64,000 nt of DNA from Heterobilharzia americana. Taxonomy: Eukaryota; Platyhelminthes; Trematoda; Strigeidida; Schistosomatidae. Made by a program: the position numbers and the translations under genes. The notes beneath the pieces are model-generated. The model was not told the origin of the DNA and did no database searches. It saw only the letters and a program-made list of their open reading frames with translations. The DNA lies in NCBI GenBank assembly GCA_944470555.2, contig OX104129.1:50129998-50193997 (forward strand), written 5' to 3'. Position 1 is the first letter of the stretch. Each line of letters starts with the position of its first letter. Positions 32,254 through 44,960 of this stretch are shown in pieces.

Positions 32254-35200
32254 CTAAAAATGTAAAAGTAAACGAACCAGCGGAAAATTATCTCAATAAT
32301 TCAAAAACTTCAGGATCAAAACTTAACCTGATAGAATTGAATAAGTTGAACACTGGGCAAATGGGTTATAAATGAAATATATTTGTAAAATTCCAATGAG
32401 GTAGAAAAATAAATTTCTGATATTTGGTGACTCCGTGGAAATCGCTTCTGCAGAGAATTAAATCTTAACAAATAAAGTAACAACGAAAGTTGTCATACTT
32501 GATCTGCCACAATGGTTAATCTCTTCTGGTCTGTCTATGAGTATTCTGGATGGAGTTCTATTAGTGAATGGCGTAAAGCCTTTCGATATCATCTTGGGTG
32601 CGATTCTCTGATGGAAGTCAGTTTGCTTTATACAGACTGCAAACATTTGTGTGCCATTTTCCAGAAAAAATTATTAAGAAGGGCAAGATAGTTAGTATAA
32701 TTTTGAAGTTGCTTTCACCGATTATTTAGATTTTGTAATCTAACCCTATTGGACCAAAATGATTGACTTCTGTTGGTAAAGAGACATTCCGTGTACAGTG
32801 AACTTAATATGGTTATGACTTTCATGTTCAGGTTATTTCTTGTGTCTGTGGAAGTCAACAGAATCCGAGGTCAAAGTCAAAATGCAGTCAGCAACCTTGT
32901 ATGCATTCGTGTAGGACGCAATGAGTCACACCGATTTTTCGTGTGGGGTAATGCTACCTGGCTGCCCAAACCTCAGTATGTGGAGCGGGGTTCGAATTCG
33001 TAACGCTTTTCATCTTAAGTGTGATTAATCATCCGGATGCATCTTAACCTGTGATGGGATTCGAATTATAGATCTATGGATTACCGGCTCATCGCTCTAT
33101 CAACTAAGCTACGAGATCCAGCTGCTAACTGGGACTCACTGAGAATTTATTCATTCAGAATTTCGCTCTACTGTCATTTAAGTCAGTGATCTATAACTAT
33201 CCGTTCATCATCACACTAGCTACTAGCCCTATGACCGACTAAATCCGGAGTGAACATAGGTTGTATATAAAAATAAGCTTGCTATTTTACGGGTAAGATC
33301 ACTTCTGTTACTGAGAAAGCCTCGTAAACCTGAGTGAAGAGATGTTAGCGCAAACAGGACGTAAAGCGCATCCTGGATTCCGTTGTTGGCTAACAAGCAC
33401 ACTACAACATAATGAGTAATCCAGCAGTATCGAGACATCCACATACGAAACAATCTGACAACAAAGGTTGAGCAATTAAACCCAATATAGCAATGAGAGA
33501 TCAATGTTTATATTTTGTTGATGTTCCAGTAGTAAAGAGTGTTTAAACATTCTCTATTTAATCATTTGTTGGATTATTTACACATATCCACTGCCCTTGA
33601 CTGAAGACAAAAACAACAGAATGGTAGGTAAATGAGTTTGCCTATAGAATTCAACAATGAATTGAAACTATTGTGAAGGCTAAACTCGAAATCATTTCGT
33701 TTTTATCAATTGAAATTGAATAAGACTCATCGGAACATGCAAGTGGATTTTACTTAAATTTAACACAGTAAACACAGATGAATACGATAAAGTTTAGTAT
33801 CAAATAATACACTGCTTGAGTATTGAAGGAATCATTTACCGTACGATGAGTTAAACGTCTTCCCTTCAGTCTGTTTGTCACACAAATTACCTTTGGTTTA
33901 CAGTATGTAAACTTATAACTCTCCATGAAATAATATAAACTATGCGGATAATTTAATAGTCTCCAGTGTTCATTTAATATTTTTCTGTATTACAAAAAGA
34001 AAGTCAATTAAAAATAGAGTGTATGAAGAAGTGATCCAGAGTGATCTAAATAGCTGTTTCTCTGATGTGTAGAATTTTTAGGCCAAAGTCACACACATAC
34101 TGAAATCCTACACAGTAGTAGTCTCCTCCATAGTCTATGTTGTTCATAAGCTGATCTCCTAATTTTATGTTCACCCAATCCTTGAATACCGTAAACACTA
34201 GCCATTATCAGATATTAGTTGAACGAATTTGAGGTGTACGTGAAGAAAGTAGATCAACTTGATTTACTGTTTCTAATACATTCTATTCACATTCCTAGTA
34301 TACCTAGGATAGGTTTTATTGCAAACAACCGTATCTGTTACATACACAGGCAAATGCAAAAACGTTTTCAATACGCGATCCAATACAATGTTGCATCCTT
34401 CCAAGTCATCAGACTTTAGAGATAATAAAGAAGCGGGAGCCAATAAGAAAGGAAAGATGGGAATAGAAATAACAAGCGACTAAGAAAATATATCCTGAAA
34501 TAAAGAACAAGGTCGTACTACTTTTGTAGAGACCAGAATAACTGATTTATATAAAGCACATTGAATAAGTCTATGGCTATCTACCAACCTTAAGGCCCAT
34601 ACTTCTTTACAATACTCGAAACAACTGTCAAAAACTTTATCGTTTATGTTTGGAGATGAGACTGATTAACTTACGTACCCGTCAGTTGTGAGTTGTAATC
34701 TCACTTCACCTGCCGGCATTTTAGCATTCAGATGGTACCATTAACCGTCGTCCCATAAGTGCAACTCATATGTGAATATGCATAAGATTTCTCACCTAAA
34801 TTTTTTCATATGCTTTCACAGAATGATGCCCTATTTTTGCTTGATCACTCTTAAACGTTTTCATCCTAGATTTATCTTAGTTATCACAATACGCTAGGAT
34901 AAGTTGTAGCCTCGTATCATTTGTTCATTTCTTGACTACCTCCTTCGATAAAGATTTATAACTTCATTATCTTACACTTCTACTTTACCTAACTTCAATA
35001 CCACTTTCTCAGTCGTTACAACGCACATGAAAAATGCTCTCAAGTTGCCACTTTTATATATTTATCAATTTATGACACCTTCGAGTTTTGGGTAATCATA
35101 TCTGATAGCAGTGTCAAAACAGGGCAACTATCTAGCAGTCAATAACAAGACTTCATATATCTTGCCGTTGCAATGTATGAGGTAAGTTGGTGAGAACCGA

Positions 35201-38200
35201 ACCAGCCTTCCATACCTACTGGATTTTGATACTAGATTTTAGGACACCCAGAAAATGGATGACAGAGATGAAGCTTTTAAGGTACTATTCATTTCTATGT
35301 ATCTATATAAATGAATGGTGTTTGAAGGCTGTTTTTAAATTAAGAGCAATATCTGACTTCTCTGTTTACTCAATTTAATGACACAAAATATCCTTGTTGA
35401 ACGGAAGGTGCTATATTATTATAGTTTAAAGGATTTGGTTCATAAGACAGAATGATAATGCCAGCCTGACTAAACTTTGAGGTACCGAAAATCTCCAGAG
35501 GAATTTATTCCATCGAATTCATTCCTTTTAATTTGTTTTAATCTTCCAAATAAGTATTTTAAACGGGTCAAGTACTCTTGCGAACTTTTAAAATGGTGTC
35601 CACCTGCTGCTCTGCATGCTAACAAAGAATAAACAACATGCCGTATATTACTACTATTTAGATAACTATGTCGAATTGCAGATTTCGGTTCTGGCTGGAT
35701 AAACTACCACCACCAAATTACGCTCAATATTTTATTCATTCACCAGTCCAAACCAGACGGTAATGTAACACTAGGTGTCCGTTTCACATTTTTGCTTTTA
35801 TTACTGTTATTATTAACATTATTGGAAAGCAGTGATTATTTCGCCTATAGATATTGTTCAGGGAAAGAATTTGTTGAACCATTACATGCTGAGAATTCCA
35901 CACTGTACCACAAGTCTTGTTTGGAGTAAAGCTATTATTATTATTATTACTATTATTATCGCTATTATTATTATTACTAGTGATTACTCAGAAACGTTTA
36001 CACATGAAGTAAAGTAAAATGAAAACATTTCTGAGTAGTTTATATGCTGCAAATGAGAACATTATTATTTCCTAATTTGGCTACGTGGACATTCATTCCG
36101 GCAACTGTAATGAAAAGCTTTAAGGTCAACAAAATTATTCCTGGTTTCCCAAGCTGCCGCCGTTTGATATTTTACACGAAAGAGACTTATATAGAAGTAA
36201 CCCATTAAACTTATGTGCTGTGATTTTCTATGAATTAGTAGATGTTAAGCACTCAGAATCCATTGGCGGATTTATATCCCATACGTAATAAGCTTTTTCA
36301 TGCATATATCGAAGGTGACAGTAGAAAATACTTAGAAATCTTATTTCACGTAAATTGATCTCTTTTTTTCTGTAAAACCCGTAAACTGAATAATTCTGTA
36401 TTTCTGAGTATACATTATCGCGATGATGTCAAATATGGACCTCCAGAAGAAAATAAATATATGAATAAAGATCAGTGGTTGCTTGCGCAAAACCCTTAAC
36501 TAATATGTGATAATGTATAAGCCTTTAATTACATCATTGCATGGTAGAATCTTGTCATATCATGCGATTAGTTCTGTACGAAAAACAAACGTAAGAGTTT
36601 GTACACATGTTAGACAGACAGATAAAATCAACACAGAACCTCGCACAGAAATGCACCGGTTCAAGTTGATAAACTTTCCAACATATAACTGGACGGAAAA
36701 GAAAAAAATCCATGGAAGAAAAAAAATAAAGATAAGGGTTAGTGAAATTGTTCGAACTTTGTGAGAAATCATAGTGTAAATATTTATGTCTCATTGTGAC
36801 TGATCTTCAGCCATGTCCCCAAGAGTCCTCAACCACTGATTCCTATAGTCGCGGGTACTTTAGTCAAGAAGTCTACACCTACGCACTTAAGATAAACAGT
36901 AATAGATTCCTTGGATTGGTGCCACTTCTTGCTCCGAAAATCCTGAGGTTGCCTCCCAACCAGTCCAGTTTTGGCTTACATTGCATGTCGAGGTAGGTGG
37001 TGTCTTTCTATTAGCGACACCTATGCAAGCCACCTCATTCAGTAAAGTTGGTGACTGCAAGCATCTTTTTCAAAGTACTGGCTATTACAATTTCAGGAGA
37101 TATCTCCTTATAATCCCTTACACACCTTCTTGAGCTCAAATAGAGGGCTTTGATTAGCATTACATATTTAATCGACACTTTCGTCTCACTCAAACACTGC
37201 AACAAAATCTCTTGGTTCACACAGTCAAATACCGCCTTCAGACAAAGAAATATGGCCAGCAACTGTCACCTGTAAGTATATCTACCTTCGAGGAGCTGTC
37301 AAAGAGTGAAAAACTGGTCGACACACCATCCAGTTCTATAATATGCCTAGTTGTTTCAAGATTGCTGCTCCCGAGGTCAAGTTAGTCATAAGATAATTAT
37401 GAACCCTAGGATCTTGGATACTATTTTAGTTTAACCTATCGCTCTATGCATATCACAGGATAGCCTTCCTTCATTCTCACAAAGCTGAATGATCACCTAT
37501 CCAGACTATTTGCCAGCTAGCATCTCCTTAACTGCACTCAATAATTTCCTACCTCTCTCCTTAGATACTACAGATGGAGAACCACCCGGTTCTACTGATT
37601 CGCATCGTTTCCTGTTTGAAGCAGCCTTTCCAAAGTGAAGAACAGTTAGAGGACCGTTGCCTACGTTGCAATCAGGTTAGAGTTGAGCTGTTTCTTAAAG
37701 TTTTCCACAAAACGTTCCATCCATCTGTCCCGAATAGTTATCATGGTCCCATACTTTCCACCACTGGTATGAATGATCACTGTCTTCTTTCTATCAGAAT
37801 CCTCAATAAACCTAAGTAGTCGTCAAGTATTATCTAAAGCTTGCGTCTTCCTCACATTTCTCATTTTCGCTACCCATCCGACGCTACTGGCGATCTTTGA
37901 GACGACTTATACTCAATTTACGTGTGAGGTGCTTTCGCCCCTCTTTGTGCTAAGAACCCGTTGGAATAGGGCTTCTCCCATAAATCAGTTAGGATGAGGT
38001 CTGAGAAATTCACTGGCTTCCCCTAACAAGTGGGTGCAGGTTACGAACTGTCATTACTACTGTTTCTGCAGCAGATTGTATATGACTCCATGACTAACCA
38101 GAATAAGAATTTCTATCATTAAATTCTCAGCTGTCTCCTGTAGAAATTCACGTTTGATGTCCCCATCTTCAAGTCGACCAAATACATGATTCACTGTTGT

Positions 38201-39722
38201 CTGTTTTCTATGGCCAGTAAACCGCAGACACGCACGTACCCGCACCAGCATGTGATCAGAGTCTTAACACGTACCCAAAAGACAGCGGCAACCCCGTTGA
38301 TACTCTCTAATGATAGCTCATTGCAAAGTTACGTATCTATTTCCATCGCTGGCCTGATGTCAGTTGACACCATGCGAGATAGTGTCTTTCCTTGTACTTG
38401 TAAAGGACGAGTACAGTTGGCACAGGATAAAACAGATGCTTCTAAGATGCCTCTCCAACTGACTAGGCTTTCGTACTTGAGCGCTGAAGTTGCGTACTAC
38501 TATGACTATATCTGAACGTTTTTTCTTTCTGTAGCAAAACTAACAGCTTTTGATAGAATTCGTCTTCTGCATCATCCAAAATGCAGTCGATGAGGGTGTA
38601 GCCAGAGATTACGAAAAGGTATTCATTGATGTTACAGTACTTGGCTATTCTCACTAATTCATCCAGTTAGACAGCGTATGAACAGTTCCGGACTGGTACT
38701 CAGTCAAGACTTGAGTTTTCTGCCTCATAATGTGATGCTATACCCACACCGGTCAGTTTACGAAACCTAGTCATCTAATCGCCGGACACACCTATATTGG
38801 ATTTTGTAGATTCGCTGCACTGACTAGGCGAGGCCAAAAGAACAGTCATACTCGGGTTCCATATACGTTTATCAGAAACACCAAATACGTCTACGGCTTG
38901 CGATTGCAGAATTTCGCCTAAATTTCCAACGTTGACAGCTTCAGTAGGAAATTAGCAGCAAAGAATTAGGAAACTTTGAATTGTGTTTCTCTGGCTTCAC
39001 CTATTACCTATACATGCAGAATGAGTTGAGGAAGTTGTAAGTTTTTATGCTGGTATCAGAAAATGAACGCAAGTGAGGAGACAAACATTAAGTGGGTAAT
39101 GCTAATCATCATGAAACGAAACAGAAGAAACTGATGCAATCGAGAGGGGAAATGTGAAGGGAGAGATAAATGGAAGTTAGTAAGCTGCTATTAACTTGGA
39201 TCCTAACAGAGTGTACAGATGTTATATTTCTTTTTAATTAGCTTGGCAGTTGATTGGCTGAGACCAATTAGATGTTGATGTGCTTTGTAATAATTACTAG
39301 CCATGAAATTATTCAAAACATGGAGATTTCAATGCATCTTGAGCATTTATTCGCTTAAAAACTATACTTTACAATAAGATCTTACCCCGAAACACAAGTT
39401 TTTCATGTATGGTACTTTTTTATTCGCTTATGGTTGATATAAACGGTTTTTAATAATTTCTTTCTGACAGATTACTTTCATCCACAAAGGATTATATAAA
39501 CCTCTGTATACCGTAACAATTTTTACTCCCTAAGAGAATGAATTATGATACATAGAGACACTTAATTAACTCACGTCAAAATTTTTTGCATACAAGCCAT
39601 CACATCTGCATACTGGACAGCTATCATGACCAGGTGTCGGTCCTGTAGACCATGTATATATACAACCATAACAAAACTTGTGTTGACTTTGACATTGATA
39701 GACTTCTTTAATTATCAGATAG
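30370..39722 (-). CDS. RING and TRAF-type zinc-finger protein, probable E3 ubiquitin ligase (partial, two exons)
   Basis: Exons at 39722-39575 and 32253-30370, joined in phase 0 across a 7.3 kb intron. The first exon gives the second half of a RING finger, YQCQSQHKFCYGC...DSCPVCR, with C-x3-H-x2-C-x2-C spacing as in SIAH and zf-TRAF proteins. The second continues LYAKNFD-LDDRINRKRVRC and TLNNCNWMG...NQHEHRRY, a TRAF-type zinc finger (C-x4-C, then H-x2-H). RING proteins of this layout usually transfer ubiquitin from an E2 to a substrate. The remaining ~590 residues are Asn/Ser/Thr/Gln-rich, with a central charged segment and an acidic end. The first RING Cys pair and the start codon were not found upstream on the minus strand. 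Substrate and exact orthologue are unknown. Confidence 0.8.
32254..32875. other. RING-gene intron, nothing recognised
   Basis: No identifiable feature. Confidence 0.4.
32880..33010 (-). repeat. tRNA-derived SINE, minus strand
   Basis: Reverse complement reads 'ttcgaaccccgctccaca', 'aggtttgggcagccaggta', 'tcggtgtgactcattgc', the same order as at 19550-19640. Inserted in the large intron of the RING gene, in the same sense as that gene. Confidence 0.65.
33036..33122 (-). repeat. tRNA-like SINE (GGATCTCGTAGC head)
   Basis: Minus strand 'cagctggatctcgtagctta' and 'gttgatagagcgatgagccgg', then 'taattcgaatcccatcaca': A-box, anticodon-arm-like and B-box regions at tRNA spacing. The 3' side does not pair with GGATCTC, so it is tRNA-derived and not a tRNA gene. 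Shares its head with 44876-44955. Confidence 0.6.
33229..33728 (-). repeat. Inverted repeat arm A (Penelope/Sm-alpha-like repeat), minus orientation
   Basis: 33372-33728 is the reverse complement of 41345-41708 with only a few differences over about 360 bases. 33229-33371 has weaker similarity to what follows arm B and to 57586-57680. The repeat also resembles 57500-57800 ('ctcgatactgctggattact' versus 'ctcgatattgccagattatt'), a region that follows a Penelope-like 3' end. Confidence 0.82.
33730..36780. other. RING-gene intron, mostly unassigned
   Basis: No coding exon or known repeat recognised. Imperfect ATT/ATC-type simple sequence at about 35795-35825 and 35933-35985. Confidence 0.4.
36790..38960 (-). 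mobile_element. Decayed non-LTR retrotransposon, minus strand (endonuclease and RT)
   Basis: On the minus strand, near 38620-38500, it reads SGYTLIDCILDDAEDEFYQK with LLVLLQK, the endonuclease segment equivalent to 'KDEFYRKVSSPL' at 3960. Near 37400 comes 'TKIVSKILGFIII', and at 37260-37040 'LAIFLCLKAVFDCVNQEILL', RT motif A with its Asp replaced by Cys, then 'LIKALYLSSRRCVRDY'. It is dead by stops and the lost catalytic residue. It lies within the RING-gene intron in the sense orientation. Confidence 0.68.
39575..39722 (-). CDS. RING-gene exon: second half of the RING finger
   Basis: The acceptor on the minus strand is a strong pyrimidine tract ending 'tttaccttctag', and the donor is GAC|gtgagt. 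It reads YLIIKEVYQCQSQHKFCYGC, IYTWSTGPTPGHDS and CPVCRCDGLYAKNFD. The ligands are Cys-x3-His-x2-Cys-x2-Cys and Cys-x2-Cys. The first Cys-x2-Cys pair must be in an upstream exon (higher coordinate), not identified. The exon lies between two inverted repeat arms. Confidence 0.82.
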
Positions 39723-39749
39723 CTAGAAGGTAAAACAAAAAGCAGCAAA

Positions 39750-41340
39750 TTTTACATACATAAATACGAGAAAATGAGACTTGGTCAACCTCAAGCCTTT
39801 TTCTAAGCTGAAATATAAAGAAAAACCCTAAAGCTGGGGGTAATGTACGTAAGTTGCTTCATCAACGCAGTTAGCTGATTGATACAAATCATTTAAAATA
39901 ACCCATATGATCCTTATGCACGACAAAAATAATTTCTTTCAAAGTTTTATGAGGATAAGGAATTCATACAACATTTACTCTTTTCTGTAAAACACCTTAT
40001 TCATCTTCACTTAAAAAGCCTCATCAATTAGATAATGTACTAGTATAAAATCCATTGCGAAACTCTAAGGTGGCATATTGAAACCATAAGTTGTATCGGC
40101 AAAACCCAGTATTTATGGATGAGAAGTGAATGACTGCATCGAAAATAATAATCGTGTAGATGCTTTTAAGCTTCATTTTTGTACAAAAATGTTCAGATGG
40201 CGTGATAACAAACTTCCATATAAAATTTGTTTCTTCAGTCAAACAAATAGTAATAAAGTATACTACATTCTTAAGTTCAAAGTCTACAGTGTTAAAGTTT
40301 TATAACTGAAACAGTTTCTGTCAGTAGTGACGACGGTGTTTTGGAATTACAGAGTAAGCAATGTTGAGGTCAAGCACTCAGTTGTAGTTAATGAAAGCAG
40401 TTCACTCTTCTATATTATGGAAATACATTTTATAAGGTGGCCATGACATGTTTAATCTTTGTTTACTCTGATGTGCTATGTTGACTTGAATTATAAAAGA
40501 GGCAATTTTCACCAGTTCTTGAAATACATGACTGAATATGAATCAAGAAGGAAAAATAGGCCTCCAAGTTTCAGATATTGAATGATTAGAAATCCACAGT
40601 TACACACCCTACGTGATTTAGATCAAAACTGATCACATCAGTAAGATGTGTTCACATTGTATCCGTTAGTTCCACTTCGCCTTTTACTGTCTTCCTTAAA
40701 TTACTTTGTTTAGTTCTTTAGTCGGTCAATGAATGGAAGTCACACGTCCCATCTGAGGTGAAAGTGATTTCCAATGCGTACAATAAAAGAAACTGAAGTA
40801 GGTAAAAATCCATCTAATTTCATTGGCGTCAACAATTACCAATCTACATATAATCACCGAAGTAGATACATTTAAATATTAGAGAAACAGCCCACCACTC
40901 ATTTTGCTGAATATATTCAGATAAACCTACATCTGAAAGATGCAAATGGCATCAACGACTCACTTGCTCACTTGCACAGTACATGGTCATGATATAAAAA
41001 ATGCCTCCAAAGTAACCAACAAACTTTCAACCTTACACTAGTCTTCAAAAGCTACTGAAGAGACAGATGAATCAATGCAAAACCTTCCACTCAGCAGCGT
41101 CAGTTCATGTTTACGGTAGCACTTTTGAAGAAATTGGAACCAGGGGAAGGAAAGATAAATAAATAATACTAGAATTGCTGAGAATTTTGTTGATCGACAT
41201 TGCTTGTCTGCACGTTTGCAGTACCGTGCTGTTCCCATTGATCTTTTCGTCCTTGAGATTATTATTATTGCTGTCATTATTATTGTCGAAATACCTACTA
41301 TTTGCATGCCTTTGTCCTATTTACCACAGAATAAATGTTT
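39750..41340. other. Upstream of the RING exon, unassigned
   Basis: No exon recognised. The missing 5' exon(s) of the RING gene should lie here or at higher coordinates on the minus strand. TTA-type simple sequence at about 41258-41285. Confidence 0.4.
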
Positions 41341-41344
41341 CAGT

Positions 41345-41885
41345 GAGTCTTATTCAATTTCAATTGATAAAAACGAAATGATTTCGAGTTTAGCCTTCAC
41401 AATAGTTTCAATTCATTGTTGAATTCTATAGGCAAACTCATTTACCTACCATTCTGTTGTTTTTGTCTTCAGTCAAGGGCAGTGGATATGTGTAAATAAT
41501 CCAACAAATGATTAAATAGAGAATGTTTAAACACTCTTTACTACTGGAACATCAACAAAATATAAACATTGATTTCTCATTGCTATATTGGGTTTAATTG
41601 CTCAACCTTTGTTGTCAGATTGTTTCGTATGTGGATGTCTCGATACTGCTGGATTACTCATTATGTTGTAGTGTGCTTGTTAGCCAACAACGGAATCCAG
41701 GATGCGCATTTCGTACTGTCTGAGACTCGTTAGCTGGACGTACTTGTGCGGTAATGACTGATGGTGTTTCTACTGAGGTTGGAACCCCACAACGATCCCT
41801 TCAATCATCAAAGTCCCAATTAGGAGGAACCCTGCGTCATGGATTCCACCGCTTGTCACCACCAGGTAAATTATAACAATGAATG
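41345..41885 (+). repeat. Inverted repeat arm B with hammerhead-like remnant
   Basis: 41345-41708 is the reverse complement of 33372-33728. It continues to a hammerhead-like remnant at about 41803-41850: 'atcatcaaagtcccaat', 'taggaggaaccctgcgtc', 'atggattccaccgc', paralleling 57736-57785 ('gaggcccaaataggacgaaa', 'catgtctcctggattcc'). GAAA has become GGAA and the CTGATGA box is disrupted. It looks like the 3' (pLTR-like) region of a Penelope-type element or an Sm-alpha-like repeat. Confidence 0.72.
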
Positions 41886-44515
41886 TTAAGGCAATATCTA
41901 GACATACGTACCGGAGTCCACATACACGCAGAGATCATTAAGTCACCCAGTATAACAACGGGAAATTAAAAGTATCAACATATAATATAACTATCATCAT
42001 TTGATCGAATAGTTTGCCACTCTAAACGTGTTGGCAACTGACAATAAACCCGGAAAATACAATATAAACTGCAAAATTTGTTCGTTTTATTGTAATGAAA
42101 TCATTCGACTGACAAATTTAGGCAAATATTCACTTCGATATATTGCTGTTTATTCCCAATGAATTTAGTTTTGATGTGGATTTCATGAACATACTGAGTG
42201 CTTTTTGGAACCCAGAAACCAAGTCAAGTTTATGCAATTAATAAGGAATTAAAAATATGAAATGTTAGCTGGGTGTTTTTATATAAATGAAAACAAGAGC
42301 AATGTTTTCCTCAACTATTTGTACTGCTGTTATGAAGAATAGTGACTGATCAATTTATTCAGCGACTGGACAGAAACATACTATAAATATGTGACTTGAA
42401 TGCTGAGCAGAAATGTATACAGTTGATTTAGGAGTTTTGCAGCTAGCAATAAATATTTTTTCTTATCAGGTAGTATCAGCCAGTTTCATCTCTTCAAGGC
42501 TAATCATTTTGTAGGTTATGTGCTTGGTTGTTCACTTACCGATCTCTCCATTTTGTACTGATTACCTTTTAAGAACTGTTCGGGAGTGTTGAATCAAAAT
42601 GACCTAGTAGCTCTTATAATAGTAACACTACGCTACATGCTTAGTTTGTAAAATTCCCAACCTTTACCTGTGAATATATTTATAGAATGGGTCAGGAAGG
42701 ATATTTCAGTAGTAATGTAAGCTTTTATACTCATTAGTAAATTTTATTTCATCTCATCACACTGTTTTCGTTTAATTTTATTGATGTAGTCTTCAGACAA
42801 CTAGTATAGATAAAGTTGTAAAAAATAAACAGTGAGAGTTCTAAATGACGCACATTATTCAGCTGCATCAGCGTATGACTCCACAATGTCGTTATGATCT
42901 AGTGTATAGTGCTTGGTTTTTTAAAAATTTTGGCTGAACGAAAATATACTCAAGTCACTATCAGTCTAAACTTCCACTCACAGGATGCGACATCATCTCA
43001 CCAAGGTTACAAAGTAACCCAGTAAATTAGTAAACTCATTCACTACTCGTGGATTTTCGCGACAGTCCAGTTATCTAGAAATAACGTTTTACCCTGTTAT
43101 TTCTCAAACATACATGATTTACCGTCTCAAATATCCACTGGAAACATTCTTTTTCTGGGTAATTTATTTTATACATTATGGCGTTGCTTGTATTACTATC
43201 ATTATCGCATCTAATATTTTGCTTGTTTTCTACAGTACATAAAGATGGTACCATTTACTGCCTGAAGTTTCAAATACATATTATTAATCATAGTCACATC
43301 ACAGTTATTACAAAACTCCCAGTATCTGGTTTTCGTAGTTCTATCACTTCATTTTCTTCGTTTTCGGCTGTGTGACTTTACACGTTTAGGGGATAGCTCC
43401 TGCATCATTCCTAGTATATACACAGTTTTTGGTGATAAAGTAAACTGTGTAGTATCTTCACATACTAGGTTAAATACGTAAATCTAATATGGAATAATCT
43501 TCTACCATGGTGTCTAAGTTTTTCCCTTGAACTATACATGGTGTTTTAATACTGACTGATAAAAATGTTAAGTATACAACTAATTTGCATACATCATACA
43601 TTTTAATCTCCATTTTTTGAAGAATCCTATCTCTTCTTAATCTATGATACAGTCACAGTTTACGCTTAAAACTGCTTTTAACTAGGGATCTCATCTGATA
43701 AATTGCGTTATCAGAGTTTCCTCTGTAGTTCATGTATTAGATTCAATGACAAAAATTCCGAAGTTCGATTTATGACTACAGAGGTATAAGTGAACGACTA
43801 GGAAGTGATTGGTATTCGGAGCAATATTCATAAAGAAACCAGTTTCAATGTTGAGATTAACTGATACAGAGCAGTACTCATCACGGGATGACACCAGTTG
43901 ATGAATCATTGAAAACCTACTTTATTGACAAGTGGAAAGGGTAACCTTTTGGTTAACTATCACCATTAGTCTTATCTTTATGATCTTTACATCAACAACA
44001 GCTCACTATCTTTATCGGTAATGTTTTACTATTACCTTGATCATTATTACTACTAGTCATTTCTGCTTTATATCGACAATGCAAAGGAGGAAAATTGGCT
44101 AATGTGAAGTCATCCTTACACACTTGCAGAAACAATACACTAATCTACCTTATATACTCTAACGTACACAAAATGACTACGACGTCATCTCTAACCATTT
44201 CCTTTCTTATTTTCAGTCTAGGAGAATGTGAATAACAATACGCATGTTCCACATAATAGGATATATGAAATTTCACACCTTTTGGCATTTAGCATTTAAA
44301 GGTTACAATTACATTTATTAAGTAAACAATATGAGCGCAGATTCTCTTCAGGTTCTCTAGTTAGTAACTGGAATTGTTCAACATAATACAAGCCAAGTTT
44401 GCGGAGGATGCATTCTTCAAAGAAGATTGTGAATTAGGAATTATAAGCAGGTCACTTTTGATTGTCAATGCTAAGATGGTTGGTGATTCAAGATGGAGGT
44501 AATTGAAGGTGAGAT
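41886..44515. other. Unassigned AT-rich sequence
   Basis: I see no gene or repeat I can name across this stretch on either strand. Confidence 0.4.
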
Positions 44516-44521
44516 GAAGAT

Positions 44522-44605
44522 CTAGGGCATGAGAGGATTTGAACCAGTGGCCTCCAGGTTACCACCCTGGTGTTCCACCAGCTGAGTTACCAGACCTAGT
44601 CGATA
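44522..44605 (-). repeat. tRNA-derived SINE remnant, minus strand
   Basis: Minus strand 'ctggtaactcagctggtgga' followed by 'aggccactggttcaaatcct' gives A- and B-box-like sequence with tRNA spacing. The ends do not pair as an acceptor stem. Confidence 0.6.
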
Positions 44606-44865
44606 ACCAGTTCTTAATTTCACTTCACCCAATAAGGGATCTAGCAGACTGCTACGTGAGCCAATCATCATCCAGCATCAGTAATACGAGTCTACTAAAC
44701 TACAATTAACTGAGATAGGCATACCGATAGTCATTATCCTACTCCTCTCGAATTCAACTCGATTTGGATTCGGATGAGAAGACTTGAATGAACAGCTAGT
44801 GCTAGCATCACAAATCCACATAGCTATCTGACAAAATCATTGGTGATCGAAATGAAATTTAGATC

Positions 44866-44960
44866 TGGCTTGTAGCTGGATCTCGTAGCTTTGTTTATAG
44901 AGCACCGCGTCGGTAACCTGTGGACCATTGGTTCGAATCCTGCGGTGACCTACATTTTCA
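44866..44960 (+). repeat. tRNA-like SINE (GGATCTCGTAGC head)
   Basis: 'tagctggatctcgtagcttt' and 'tatagagcaccgcgtcggta', then 'ccattggttcgaatcctgcg'. Closely parallels the minus-strand copy at 33036-33122. The acceptor-stem halves do not pair. Confidence 0.62.

Noticed and set aside
33036..33122. A tRNA gene on the minus strand
   Set aside because: A-box and B-box-like sequences are present, but the 3' side does not pair with the 5' GGATCTC to close an acceptor stem; read as a tRNA-derived SINE.
33335..33392. A + strand hammerhead ('aggacgtaaagcgcatcctgg')
   Set aside because: The region is the reverse complement of the start of the repeat; 'cctggattcc' appears because the repeat has mirrored sub-sequences. 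There is no CTGANGA box at the right distance.
36507..36794. Overlapping open frames on both strands
   Set aside because: Short, low-complexity, no domain and no splice context; treated as chance.
44866..44960. A tRNA gene on the plus strand
   Set aside because: Same reason: tRNA-like promoter boxes, no acceptor stem, and a sibling SINE at 33 kb.
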